DNA of 64,000 bases from Kitasatospora aureofaciens (GCF_001188955.3 NZ_JPRF03000032.1:310001-374000); one strand, 5' to 3'. Counted from the stretch's first letter, positions 24,193 to 32,353 are shown. Program-made: numbers and translations. The notes: generated from the sequence alone by a model not told the origin.

Positions 24193-24873
24193 TCAGTTCT
24201 TGGTCTGGAAGTCCTCGAAGGTCGCGGCCCGGCCGGGCAGGACCGAACGGACGGGCGTGCGCAGACCGTCCAGGAAGATCTGCAGGTGCCGGTGGACGAA
24301 CTCGTCGAGCAGCCGGCAGGAGGTGTTCGGAAGCGGTCGGGTCAGCTGGCTCATCGCGATGAACAGGTCGCCGTGGTCGACGTCCGGCCGCAGCTCGCCC
24401 GCGGCCCGGGCGCGCTCCATCAGCCCGCCCACGGCGGACTGCAGGCGCTCCCGGACCTCGGTCAGGTCTGGGTCGTGCGGGTCGATGTGGCTACTGAACA
24501 AGGTGCAGAGGCCGCCGATCTTCTCCGCGACGTTCGCGTGCACGAACCGTTGCAGAGCGTCGAACGGGCCTCCGCCGTCAGGCGCATCCGCCTCCGCAGT
24601 CGCCGTCTCGGCGAGCGCCAGGATGCGGTTCTTGACGAGCAGTGCCACCTCGCGGATCAACGCCACCCGGTCCGGGAAGTTCCGGTACAGCGTGGCATTG
24701 CCGACCCCCGCCCGCTTCGCGATCTCGTCCAGCGGCACGTCCGCGCCGTGCTCGACGAACGCGTCCCGGGCTGCCAGCACGATCCGCTCCCGGTTCCGGC
24801 TGGCGTCCGCACGCAGCTTCGGCGTGCGCACGCTCCCCGGGCAACGGGCCGTCTCGGCGGCGACGGTGGTCAT
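24193..24873 (-). CDS. TetR family regulator of the efflux gene
   Basis: 226 residues. The helix-turn-helix is standard: ASRNRERIVLAARDAFVEHG, VPLDEIAKRAGVGNATLYRN then FPDRVALIREV. The C-domain is of the common actinobacterial type with SQLTRPLPNTSCRLLDEFVH. It presumably represses itself through the CGGGGA-N5-TCCCCG pair at 24896-24952 and controls the downstream exporter. Sequence similarity between its promoter and that of the orphan cytochrome b points to a further target. The ligand is unknown. Confidence 0.9.
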   Translation of the reverse strand: MTTVAAETARCPGSVRTPKLRADASRNRERIVLAARDAFVEHGADVPLDEIAKRAGVGNATLYRNFPDRVALIREVALLVKNRILALAETATAEADAPDGGGPFDALQRFVHANVAEKIGGLCTLFSSHIDPHDPDLTEVRERLQSAVGGLMERARAAGELRPDVDHGDLFIAMSQLTRPLPNTSCRLLDEFVHRHLQIFLDGLRTPVRSVLPGRAATFEDFQTKN

Positions 24874-24895
24874 GGCTACTGCTCCTCCAGGATAC

Positions 24896-24952
24896 CGGGG
24901 AAGTTGTCCCCGCTTCTACCAACGTACTGGAAAACGGGGAATCCGTCCCCGT
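24896..24952 (-). promoter_or_regulatory. paired TetR operators CGGGGA-N5-TCCCCG
   Basis: Palindromes at 24896-24912 and 24935-24951 (extended by one matching base pair each side), 39 bp apart, 23-80 bp upstream of the tetR start. The spacing suggests cooperative dimers on one helix face or a dimer-of-dimers. Confidence 0.7.
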
Positions 24953-24965
24953 AATTTCCGCCCGT

Positions 24966-24985
24966 GATGTGACCCGCATCACATC
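24966..24985. promoter_or_regulatory. Crp-like site GATGTGA-N6-TCACATC
   Basis: Perfect 20-bp dyad containing TGTGA-N6-TCACA, the Crp/FNR-family consensus. It lies 93 bp upstream of tetR and 108 bp upstream of the divergent Uma2 gene. Streptomycetes encode a Crp that recognises such sequences, so binding is plausible but untested. Confidence 0.55.
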
Positions 24986-25092
24986 GGGGCGGTCGTCGGA
25001 CGTGGTCGGTATCGTCGGAAGCCAGACGCTCCGTAACCGCTCGCCGATGTGCTCGTTCTCCCGGCGGGTGCCTAGGCGAAGGAGCAAGGCCC

Positions 25093-25674
25093 GTGACTGC
25101 GATCTCCGACCGCCCGCAGATGCTGCCCGAGGAGTTCGAGCAGTTCGCTCGTCATCTGGCCACGACCGCCGAAGGTGTACGGCCGGAGTTCATCAACGGG
25201 AAGCTGGGGGTCAAACCCGTGCCGGACGGCGACCACGGCCGCATCATCCAGTGGCTGCTCCGCATCTGCATCCAGGCTCGGCCGGAACTCTACCTGCATG
25301 ACCAAGGCCTCAAGGTGCAAGGCTGTCGAGGAGGATTCGCCCGCCCGGACGGCACCTTGGCCGACGCCGACGCGTTCGTCGGTCACGGTGACTGGGCCGC
25401 TCCCGACCGGGTGCTCATGGTCGCGGAGGTCACCTCGTTCGATTCCGGCACGGACCGCCGCGACCGCGTCGAGAAGCCGCGGGCCTACGCCGAGACCGGC
25501 ATCCCCGTCCACCTGCTGATCGACCGGGACTCCGCCGAGGTCCTCGTACGCAGCCGGCCCGACGGTGTCCGCTCCGAGACCGTCCAGACCCTGCCCTTCG
25601 GAAAGACGGTCCGCCTGCCCGAGCCGGTCGGCATCTCCCTGGACACCGAGCCGCTGAAGAACTGGGTGCGCTGA
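25093..25674 (+). CDS. Uma2 family (DUF820) PD-(D/E)xK nuclease-like protein
   Basis: 193 residues of the Uma2 family: MLPEEFEQFARHLATTAEGV, RPEFINGKLGVKPVPDGDHG, ARPDGTLADADAFVG and the nuclease-like core VAEVTSFDSGTDRRDRVEKP followed by YAETGIPVHLLID. Asp, Glu and Lys of a PD-(D/E)xK site are present. The family is abundant in streptomycetes and cyanobacteria; despite the endonuclease label its role is not settled. GTG 25093 follows AAGGAGCAAGG. It is monocistronic and divergent from tetR. Confidence 0.87.
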   Translation: MTAISDRPQMLPEEFEQFARHLATTAEGVRPEFINGKLGVKPVPDGDHGRIIQWLLRICIQARPELYLHDQGLKVQGCRGGFARPDGTLADADAFVGHGDWAAPDRVLMVAEVTSFDSGTDRRDRVEKPRAYAETGIPVHLLIDRDSAEVLVRSRPDGVRSETVQTLPFGKTVRLPEPVGISLDTEPLKNWVR

Positions 25675-25792
25675 GCCCGGCCATGTCTTCCCGGGGCGGG
25701 TAGCCCCGTCGGCCTAGGCTGGGCGTCCCGGGCGGCCGGTGGGTCGCGGGAGTCGGGAGGGGCCCGGCGGCCGGGTGGCGAGGAGGTTCGCT

Positions 25793-26581
25793 ATGGACAG
25801 CGAGGAGACGACCGCCAAGGTGCGCTGCGTGGCGGCCGTTCCGTGCTGGGTGAGCCTGATGGCCCGGGACCTGGAGGGCGCCAAGGACTTCTACGGTCCG
25901 CTGCTCGGCTGGGAGTTCGAGCCCGGGCCGGAGCGCTTCGGGCCGTACGTGCACGCGGTGACCGGTGGGGAGGCGGTGGCCGGGCTGGGGGTCGCGGGAA
26001 CCGGGGCGGTGCCGCTCGCCTGGACCAGCTACTTCGGCACGGAGAACGCCGACGCCGTCGCCGACGCGGTGCGCGAGCGCGGCGCGACCCTGGCGGTCGG
26101 CCCGCTGGCCTTCGACGCCGGGCGGGTGGCCTTCGCGGCGGACCCGGTCGGGGCGGTGTTCGGCATCTGGGAGGGCCCGCTGGGCCGGGCCCGGAGGCTG
26201 GACCTGCCGGGCGCGCCGGTCTGGATCGAGCTGCGCACCCCGGACCCCTTCGCGGCGGCGCTGTTCTACGGCGAGGTGTTCCGCTGGGACGGCCGGGATC
26301 CGGAGCGCTTCGAGGTTCGCTGGGAGCACGACCGGGTGGTGCTGCGGGCGGAGGGGCACAGCGTCGCGGCGCTGGCCAAGGAGCAGGCGGGCGGCCCGGC
26401 GGGCATGCCGCCGCACTGGGAGATCTCCTTCGCCGTCCAGGACGCCGACCGGGCGCTGGCCCGGGCTCTGGAGCTGGGCGGTTCGGTGATCGGCCCGGCC
26501 TTCGACACCCCGTACGGGCGGGTGGCCCGGCTGCGGGACCGCGAGGGCGCCCGGTTCGCGGTGATCAGCCCCAAGGGCTGA
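25793..26581 (+). CDS. tandem VOC-domain protein
   Basis: 262 residues with two fused VOC units. The first starts PCWVSLMARDLEGAKDFYGP then LLGWEFEPGPERFGPY; the second starts VWIELRTPDPFAAALFYGEV then FRWDGRDPERFEV and ends ARLRDREGARFAVISPKG. This two-domain form occurs in glyoxalase-like proteins near antibiotic and lipid genes; the ligand is unknown. ATG 25793 is preceded by GAGGAGG. A convergent hemerythrin-like gene follows 27 bp later. Confidence 0.87.
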   Translation: MDSEETTAKVRCVAAVPCWVSLMARDLEGAKDFYGPLLGWEFEPGPERFGPYVHAVTGGEAVAGLGVAGTGAVPLAWTSYFGTENADAVADAVRERGATLAVGPLAFDAGRVAFAADPVGAVFGIWEGPLGRARRLDLPGAPVWIELRTPDPFAAALFYGEVFRWDGRDPERFEVRWEHDRVVLRAEGHSVAALAKEQAGGPAGMPPHWEISFAVQDADRALARALELGGSVIGPAFDTPYGRVARLRDREGARFAVISPKG

Positions 26582-26608
26582 CCGGAGGCCGCCGGAAGCG
26601 TTCCCGGA

Positions 26609-27067
26609 TCACTCCGGATCGCCGAGCTCCTCCCGTTCCTTCCGCAGCCGTTCGCCGAGCGCCGCGCGGGCCGCCGCGGGCAGGGCCTTGCGGGCGGCGG
26701 GGAAGAGCAGCTTCTCCTCACCGGTCAGGTGCCGCCGGAGGGTGTCGGCGAGGCCGCGCAGCAGGGTGTCGAAGGCCGGGTCGGCCGGGTCGAGCCCCTG
26801 GAGGTCGGAGAGGTACTGCCCGATCGCCAGGTGGTCGTGGATGCTGCGGAAGACCATTGCCCCGCCCTCGGGCACGTCGTGCTGGACGGCCGGGAAGAGG
26901 TGTTCCTCCTCTGCGGCGCAGTGGGTGAACAGCAGATCGGTCAGCCGGGCCACCAGCTCGGCGCGCTCGGCGGAGCCGGCCGGTGCCGTCTCGGCCCGGT
27001 CGAGCAGCTCGGTGACCGCCTTGTGGTCGGCGGTGAACTCGCCGAGGATGTCCGGCCTGCGGCTCAT
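26609..27067 (-). CDS. hemerythrin HHE cation-binding domain protein
   Basis: 152 residues with an HHE four-helix bundle. The first His is in EFTADHKAVTELLD, the second in THCAAEEEHLFPAVQHDV, the third in IHDHLAIGQYL and the last in RRHLTGEEKLLFPAA. This set would bind a di-iron centre used for oxygen, nitric oxide or iron sensing and storage. ATG 27067 (MSRRPDILGEFTADHKAV) is chosen as the start. It is downstream of the truncated mycothiol-related gene on the same strand. Confidence 0.88.
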   Translation of the reverse strand: MSRRPDILGEFTADHKAVTELLDRAETAPAGSAERAELVARLTDLLFTHCAAEEEHLFPAVQHDVPEGGAMVFRSIHDHLAIGQYLSDLQGLDPADPAFDTLLRGLADTLRRHLTGEEKLLFPAARKALPAAARAALGERLRKEREELGDPE

Positions 27068-27179
27068 GGCGTGACCGCCTCTCCTCCGGGATCGGGACTG
27101 CCCCCCGTACTGTCCAGTATCCGGCGCCGCCGGACGGAACCCGCGACCCGCCCGGGCCGGGGCCGGCCGGGCGCGCGTC

Positions 27180-27593
27180 TCAGCCGCCCCGCCGCCCGGT
27201 GAGGGCCGGCAGCCGGGTCTGCGGGCTCGCGTCCTCGGGCACCGGCAGCGGCGGGTCGAACAGCCCGCTGCCGGAGAGGTCGCCATAGCCCGCGAACCGG
27301 TCCGGCGTGAAGTCCACCAGGTCGCCCGGGAGCCGGGTGTCCTTCCCGATGCCCTGGGCGAGGTCCCAGGTGTGGACGACCAGGTCGGTGGTGAGCTGGT
27401 CCAGGTGGTACCGGCCGGAGACGTCGCCGAAGGAGAGGTGGACGGTGAGCCCGGCGGTGCCGGGCACCTCCCAGGCCTGCCGGGCGGCCGTGGCGGCGGC
27501 CGCCCCGGTACCGCCGGGGCACGCGAGTCGCTCACGGACCGTCAGTTGTTCAAATTCGAACTCCACGGTACGGTCGAGGAGCGGCCGGTTCAA
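27180..27593 (-). pseudogene. C-terminal remnant of a TIGR03086-type (mycothiol-dependent maleylpyruvate isomerase-like) protein
   Basis: The 137-codon frame contains only the C-terminal half of the DinB-fold/TIGR03086 family: LTVHLSFGDVSGRYHLDQL, TTDLVVHTWDLAQGIGKD and FAGYGDLSGSGLFDPPLP. The N-terminal metal-binding half, roughly 100 residues, is missing. Instead the frame starts inside the DoxX control region, where the operator palindromes encode EFEFEQ. It looks like a 5'-truncated relic joined to the DoxX promoter. A short functional protein cannot be excluded. Confidence 0.6.
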
Positions 27594-27601
27594 ATTTGAA
27601 C
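27548..27601. promoter_or_regulatory. two MarR-type operators upstream of the DoxX gene
   Basis: GTTCAAATTCGAAC at 27548-27561 and GTTCAAATTTGAAC at 27588-27601, starts 40 bp apart. They duplicate the pair at 6108-6160 (starts 39 bp apart). The shared sequence continues as ATTTGAACAACAGG at both loci. Confidence 0.78.
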
Positions 27602-27681
27602 AACAGGCGCGGGGGCCACACCCCGCCCGGCCGCACCACCAGCCACACCCCTACGACCGATCCCGATCGATGGAGACGCGC

Positions 27682-28257
27682 ATGCCGAGCAGCAGCCCGA
27701 GCACGACCGCCGCCACCAGCCCCGCCGGCCCGGCCCGGAACCGGAACGGCTCCGGGCCCGCGACCACCTCCCCGCACGCCTATGACGCCGGACTCCTGCT
27801 CCTGCGCCTGGTGCTCGGCCTGACCATGGCCGCGCACGGAAGCCAGAAGCTGTTCGGCTGGTTCGGGGGCGGCGGGATCGACGGCACCGGTCAGTTCTTC
27901 ACCATGAGCGGCTATCCCGCGGGCAACACCATGGCCGTGGTCGCCGGCCTCACCGAGATTCTGGGCGGCCTCGGCCTCGCCGTCGGCCTGCTGACCCCGC
28001 TGGCGGGTGCCGCGGTCGTCGGCACGATGGTCAACGCGATCGCCGTCACCTGGGGCGGCGGCTTCTTCGCCCCCAAGGGCAACGAGTACGAGCTGCTGCT
28101 GACGGCGGGGGCCGCCGCCCTCGCGCTGACCGGCCCGGGCCGCTACGCGGTGGACCGCTTCCTGCCGGTGCTGAAGGCGCACCGCCTGGCGTACGGCGTG
28201 GCCGCCGTGCTGGTCGGCCTGGCGACGGCCGGGGTCATCCTGCTGCTGCGCAAGTAG
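27682..28257 (+). CDS. DoxX family membrane protein
   Basis: 191 residues. After a 30-residue Ser/Pro-rich N-terminus come four hydrophobic helices with DoxX signatures: AGLLLLRLVLGLTMAAHGSQ, KLFGWFGGGGIDGTGQFF, LTEILGGLGLAVGLLTPLAG and GNEYELLLTAGAAALALTGP. DoxX proteins are small quinone/redox-linked membrane proteins, some acting beside superoxide dismutase and thiosulfate enzymes. ATG 27682 has GGAGA six bases upstream; ATG 27670 would add four residues. The MarR-type operators at 27548-27601 predict co-regulation with the dioxygenase gene at 5.3 kb. Confidence 0.87.
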   Translation: MPSSSPSTTAATSPAGPARNRNGSGPATTSPHAYDAGLLLLRLVLGLTMAAHGSQKLFGWFGGGGIDGTGQFFTMSGYPAGNTMAVVAGLTEILGGLGLAVGLLTPLAGAAVVGTMVNAIAVTWGGGFFAPKGNEYELLLTAGAAALALTGPGRYAVDRFLPVLKAHRLAYGVAAVLVGLATAGVILLLRK

Positions 28258-28293
28258 CCCGACACCGGGGGCGAGGGGCTCGACCCCCCGTCT

Positions 28294-28330
28294 CGGAGGC
28301 CGTGGTGGCCGATCGCCGCCGCGGCCTCCG
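28294..28330. terminator. bidirectional hairpin between DoxX and PP2C genes
   Basis: 9-bp stem CGGAGGCCG with a long, itself GC-rich loop between two converging genes. Confidence 0.6.
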
Positions 28331-28355
28331 CGCGTTTCCGGTGCGTCCCGCGTGC

Positions 28356-28387
28356 GGCGGACCGGAAACGTGGCGGACCGGAAACGT
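28356..28387. repeat. two tandem 16-bp repeats
   Basis: 28356-28371 and 28372-28387 are identical (GGCGGACCGGAAACGT). An inverted CGTTTCCGGT at 28333-28342 can pair with either copy. They lie just beyond the PP2C gene stop and may form alternative hairpins. Confidence 0.75.
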
Positions 28388-28393
28388 ATCGCG

Positions 28394-29155
28394 TCACTCG
28401 CCGATCCGCACCAGCGCCAGGGTGATGTTGTCCGGCCCGCCCGCCTCGATCGCCGCCTTCCACAGCTCGAAGGCGGCCTTGCCGTCGGCCCGCTCGGAGG
28501 TGTCGGACGGCCGGGCGAGCACTCCGCTCAGTTCCTCCTCGGTCACCGGGTCGGTCAGGCCGTCGCTGCACACCAGGTAGCGGTCGCCGACGGTCAGTGG
28601 CGCAGTCCGCACGTGCGGTTCGACGAAGGTGAGCCCGAGCGAGCCGCCCAGCGTCTGGGTGACCACCGAGGTGGTGCGCCGGCCGGGCGGCAGCGGCGGG
28701 CTGTCGTCCACGCTCACCCGCTGCAGCCCGTCCCCGGTGATCCGGTAGACCCGGCTGTCGCCGACGTTGAAGACCACCGCCTGCCCGGGGAGCAGTACCA
28801 GCCCCGCGACGGTGGTGCCCATCGCGGCCAGCTCCGGGTCCCCGGCGGTGGCCGCGTAGACCGCCCGGTTGCACTCCTGCAGCTCGTCCCGGACGGCCTC
28901 CTCGCCGTCCAGTCCGCCTCCGCCGACGGCGAGCCGGCGGGCGACCAGGGCGCTGGCCACCTCGCCGCCGGGGTGGCCGCCGAGGCCGTCGGCGACCGCG
29001 ACCACGCAGGGCGGGCCGAGCGGGAAGAGCAGGGTCTGCGGGTTGGTGGTCACGGTGGCGCAGAGCGTCCAGGGGCCGACCGTGAGACTGTCCTCGTTGT
29101 GCTCCCGCACCAGGCCCTCGTGGCTCAGTGCGCTCACCGCGATGTACGGCGCCAT
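28394..29155 (-). CDS. PP2C-type serine/threonine protein phosphatase
   Basis: 253 residues with the PPM metal-site motifs in order: SHEGLVREHNEDSL (REHNED), VVAVADGLGGHPGGEVAS, MGTTVAGLVLL, VFNVGDSRVYRI, YLVCSDGLTDPV and GGPDNITLALVRIGE. It dephosphorylates Ser/Thr in the cytoplasm using two divalent metals. ATG 29155 (MAPYIAVSALSHEG) is chosen, because upstream residues run into the divergent promoter. No kinase or FHA partner is adjacent. It is divergent from the luciferase-like operon. Confidence 0.9.
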   Translation of the reverse strand: MAPYIAVSALSHEGLVREHNEDSLTVGPWTLCATVTTNPQTLLFPLGPPCVVAVADGLGGHPGGEVASALVARRLAVGGGGLDGEEAVRDELQECNRAVYAATAGDPELAAMGTTVAGLVLLPGQAVVFNVGDSRVYRITGDGLQRVSVDDSPPLPPGRRTTSVVTQTLGGSLGLTFVEPHVRTAPLTVGDRYLVCSDGLTDPVTEEELSGVLARPSDTSERADGKAAFELWKAAIEAGGPDNITLALVRIGE

Positions 29156-29294
29156 CGGTTCGCCGCCCTTCCGGAGGGCCGGGCCGCTGTCGGGGGCCCG
29201 CCTTCCATTGTCGGGGGGAGCCGGGGGAATAACGATCCGCGGCCGACTGCTAGGGTGGTTGAAAGTTGGACTACCTGGGACCCTCTGGAGTGTG

Positions 29295-30413
29295 GTGAGC
29301 AGCATGCAGTTCGGAATCTTCAGCGTCGGCGACGTCACCCCCGACCCGACCACCGGCCGCACCCCGACCGAGCACGAGCGGATCAAGGCGATGGTGGCCA
29401 TCGCCCGCAAGGCCGAGGAGGTCGGCCTGGACGTCTTCGCGACCGGCGAGCACCACAACCCGCCGTTCGTCCCGTCCTCGCCGACGACGATGCTCGGCTA
29501 CATAGCCGCGCAGACCGACCGCCTCATCCTCTCCACCTCGACCACGCTGATCACCACCAACGACCCGGTGAAGATCGCCGAGGACTTCGCGATGCTCCAG
29601 CACCTCGCCGACGGCCGGGTGGACCTCATGATGGGCCGCGGCAACACCGGCCCGGTCTACCCCTGGTTCGGCAAGGACATCCGCCAGGGCATCCCGCTCG
29701 CGATCGAGAACTACGCGCTGCTGCACCAGCTGTGGCGCGAGGAGGTCGTGGACTGGCAGGGCCGCTTCCGCACCCCGCTGCAGTCCTTCACCTCCACCCC
29801 GCGCCCGCTGGACGACGTCCCGCCGTTCGTCTGGCACGGCTCGATCCGCAGCCCCGAGATCGCCGAACAGGCCGCCTACTACGGCGACGGCTTCTTCGCG
29901 AACAACATCTTCTGGCCCAAGGAGCACTTCCAGAAGCTGATCGGGCTCTATCGCGAGCGCTTCGCCCACTACGGCCACGGCACGCCTGAGCAGGCGATCG
30001 TCGGCCTCGGCGGGCAGGTGTTCATGCGGAAGAACTCCCAGGACGCGGTGCGCGAGTTCCGTCCGTACTTCGACAACGCTCCGGTGTACGGACACGGGCC
30101 CTCGCTGGAGGAGTTCACCGAGCAGACCCCGCTGACCGTGGGCAGCCCCCAGGAGGTCATCGAGAAGACGCTCGGTTTCCGCGAGACCTTCGGCGACTAC
30201 CAGCGCCAGCTGTTCCTGATGGACCACGCCGGCCTGCCGCTGAAGACCGTGCTGGAGCAGCTGGACCTGCTCGGCGAGGAGGTCGTGCCGGTGCTGCGCC
30301 AGGAGTTCGCCAAGGGCCGCCCGGCCGGGGTTCCGGAGGGGCCGACCCACGCCGCGCTGGTCGCGGCCCGCGATGCCGCCGGCACCAACGAGAAGGAGGA
30401 GGTCGCCAAGTGA
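29295..30413 (+). CDS. luciferase-like monooxygenase of the CE1758 family
   Basis: 372 residues of the FMN-dependent LLM family: QFGIFSVGDVTPDPTTGRTP, VFATGEHHNPPFVPSSPTTM, LSTSTTLITTNDPVKIAEDF and VDLMMGRGNTGPVYPWFGKD. This is the CE1758 type that is encoded with a dedicated FMN reductase, exactly as here. The monooxygenase substrate is not known. GTG 29295 is preferred because GGAG ends 4 bases upstream; ATG 29304 (MQFGIF) is the alternative. The stop overlaps the reductase start by GTGA. Confidence 0.87.
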   Translation: MSSMQFGIFSVGDVTPDPTTGRTPTEHERIKAMVAIARKAEEVGLDVFATGEHHNPPFVPSSPTTMLGYIAAQTDRLILSTSTTLITTNDPVKIAEDFAMLQHLADGRVDLMMGRGNTGPVYPWFGKDIRQGIPLAIENYALLHQLWREEVVDWQGRFRTPLQSFTSTPRPLDDVPPFVWHGSIRSPEIAEQAAYYGDGFFANNIFWPKEHFQKLIGLYRERFAHYGHGTPEQAIVGLGGQVFMRKNSQDAVREFRPYFDNAPVYGHGPSLEEFTEQTPLTVGSPQEVIEKTLGFRETFGDYQRQLFLMDHAGLPLKTVLEQLDLLGEEVVPVLRQEFAKGRPAGVPEGPTHAALVAARDAAGTNEKEEVAK

Positions 30414-31036
30414 CCGCGTTCAAGCTGGCGGCGGTGAGCGCCGGACTGAGCAAGCCGTCCTCGACGCGCCTGCTGGCCGACCGGCTCGCCGAGGCGACCG
30501 TGCGCCGGCTCGGCGAGGAGGGGCGGGAGGCCGAGGTCGCGGTGATCGAACTGCGCGACCTCGCGGTGGACATCGCCAACAACTTCGTCACCGGCTTCCC
30601 GGCCGCAGCGCTGCGCGAGGCGATCGGCACGGTGACGGAGGCGGACGCGGTGATCGCCGTGACGCCGATCTTCACCGCCTCCTACAGCGGCCTGTTCAAG
30701 TCCTTCTTCGACGTGATCGACCACGACGCGCTCACCGGCAAGCCGGTGCTGATCGCCGCCACCGGCGGTACGGCCCGGCACTCGCTCGCCCTGGAGCACG
30801 CCGTACGGCCGCTGTTCAGCTACCTGCGCGCGGTGGTGCTGCCGACGGCCGTGTACGCGGCCACCGACGACTGGGGCACGGCCGGGGACGCGCTGACCGA
30901 CGGCCTGCCGGGCCGGATCGAGCGCGCGGCGGGTGAGCTGGCGGGCCTGCTGGCCGGGCACGGCCCGGTGGCGGAGGCGGCGGTGCCCGAGCAGGTGGTC
31001 CCGTTCGCCGAACAGCTGGCAGCGCTGCGGGTCTGA
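30410..31036 (+). CDS. LLM-partnered FMN reductase of the CE1759 family
   Basis: 208 residues with the NADPH-dependent FMN reductase flavodoxin-like fold: LAAVSAGLSKPSSTRLLADR, VTPIFTASYSGLFKSFFDVI and GKPVLIAATGGTARHS. It supplies reduced FMN to the luciferase-like partner translated from the overlapping gene. A hairpin terminator follows at 31052, so the operon is two genes. The pairing is established for the family; the joint reaction is unknown. Confidence 0.88.
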   Translation: MTAFKLAAVSAGLSKPSSTRLLADRLAEATVRRLGEEGREAEVAVIELRDLAVDIANNFVTGFPAAALREAIGTVTEADAVIAVTPIFTASYSGLFKSFFDVIDHDALTGKPVLIAATGGTARHSLALEHAVRPLFSYLRAVVLPTAVYAATDDWGTAGDALTDGLPGRIERAAGELAGLLAGHGPVAEAAVPEQVVPFAEQLAALRV

Positions 31037-31051
31037 GGCCGGACGGTCGAG

Positions 31052-31083
31052 GGGGCGGGTGCGCGAAGGAGCGCGCCCGCCCC
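31052..31083 (+). terminator. hairpin after the FMN reductase gene
   Basis: 13-bp stem with one G-U pair and a 6-base loop, 16 bp after the stop. Confidence 0.72.
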
Positions 31084-31228
31084 TTCCGCCTGCGCTCGGG
31101 CAGTACGGCCCCGTCACCCGAACGGCCCCGCGGTGCGATCCCCGGCGGTGCCGTCGGCTCCCTCGGCGGGCCGTTCGGGCTGCGTGTCGACCATGCCGAT
31201 GCGTCCGTTGTGGGATGTGATCGTTGCC

Positions 31229-32269
31229 ATGCAGTCCGAACCGCAAGCCGTGCTCTCCCCGCTGACCGGCGCGGCGATCTTCCTGGTCCTCACCGTCGAA
31301 CCCGGCGGCGAGGACGCCGTCCGCGACCTCCTGCCCGACCTCGCCGGGCTGCGCCGCTCCGTCGGCTTCCGCGCCCCCGACGGCGGCCTCACCTGCGTCA
31401 CCGGCATCGGCTCCGAGCTCTGGGACCGCCTCTTCGACGGCCCCCGGCCCGCCGACCTCCGCCCCTTCCAGGAACTGGCCGGCCCTCGCCACCGAGCCCC
31501 CGCCACCCCCGGCGACCTGCTGCTGCACCTGCGGGCCGAGCGGATGGACCTCTGCTTCGAACTGGCCGGCCAGCTCACCACGCGCCTCGCCGGGGCGGCC
31601 ACCGTGGCCGACGCCGTGCACGGCTTCCGCTACTTCGACGACCGGGACCTGCTCGGCTTCGTCGACGGCACCGAGAACCCCGAGGGCCGGGCCGCCGCCG
31701 AGGCCACCCTGGTCGGGGCGGAGGACGCGGACTTCGCCGGCGGCAGCTACGTCATCGTCCAGAAGTACCTGCACGACCTGGACAAGTGGAACGCGCTGAG
31801 CGTCGAGCAGCAGGAAGGTGCGGTCGGGCGCACCAAACTGACCGACATCGAACTGGACGACGAGGCCAAACCCGCCGACTCGCACGTGGCACTCACGGTG
31901 ATCACCGGCCCTGACGGCGTGGAGCAGAAGATCGTCCGCTACAACATGGCCTTCGGCTCCTTCGACGGCGGCGGCGAGTTCGGCACCTACTTCATCGGCT
32001 ACGCGCGCGACCCCGGGGTGACCGAGGAGATGCTGCGCAACATGTTCCTCGGCAACCCGCCCGGCACCACCGACCGGCTGCTCGACTTCTCCACCGCCGT
32101 CACCGGCTCGCTGTTCTACGTTCCGACGGCCGACTTCCTCGACTCCCCGCCGCCGCCGGCTTCCCGGGCCGCCGATGCCGTCCCCGCTGACGTTGCTGCC
32201 GCCGTTCCCGCCACCGAGGACCGCTCGGACGGCTCGCTCGGCATCGGCAGCCTCAAGGCGCCCTCCTGA
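31229..32269 (+). CDS. DyP-type haem peroxidase, encapsulin cargo
   Basis: 346 residues. The DyP signature GFVDGTENPEGR contains the catalytic Asp, and YVIVQKYLHDLDKWNALS then AFGSFDGGGEFGTYFIGYA follow, giving a haem-dependent peroxidase. The C-terminus ends DRSDGSLGIGSLKAPS, a clear encapsulin cargo-loading peptide (SLGIGSLK) tethered by a flexible Ala/Pro linker. The encapsulin gene follows 84 bp downstream, so the enzyme is packaged in that shell. ATG 31229 starts MQSEPQAVLSPLTGAAIFLV; an upstream ATG in the same frame exists but lacks family support. Confidence 0.93.
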   Translation: MQSEPQAVLSPLTGAAIFLVLTVEPGGEDAVRDLLPDLAGLRRSVGFRAPDGGLTCVTGIGSELWDRLFDGPRPADLRPFQELAGPRHRAPATPGDLLLHLRAERMDLCFELAGQLTTRLAGAATVADAVHGFRYFDDRDLLGFVDGTENPEGRAAAEATLVGAEDADFAGGSYVIVQKYLHDLDKWNALSVEQQEGAVGRTKLTDIELDDEAKPADSHVALTVITGPDGVEQKIVRYNMAFGSFDGGGEFGTYFIGYARDPGVTEEMLRNMFLGNPPGTTDRLLDFSTAVTGSLFYVPTADFLDSPPPPASRAADAVPADVAAAVPATEDRSDGSLGIGSLKAPS

Positions 32270-32272
32270 CAA

Positions 32273-32328
32273 CCGCCCGCCCGAAACCGCCCGCCCGAAA
32301 CCGCCCGCCCGAAGCCGCCTGTCCGAAG
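32273..32328. repeat. four tandem 14-bp units between DyP and encapsulin genes
   Basis: CCGCCCGCCCGAAA occurs twice exactly, then with one change, then with three. The period is not a multiple of three and the tract is non-coding. It fills most of the 84-bp spacer and may set spacing or RNA stability between cargo and shell. Confidence 0.8.
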
Positions 32329-32353
32329 CCGCCCCCTGAACAGGACCTGCGCC

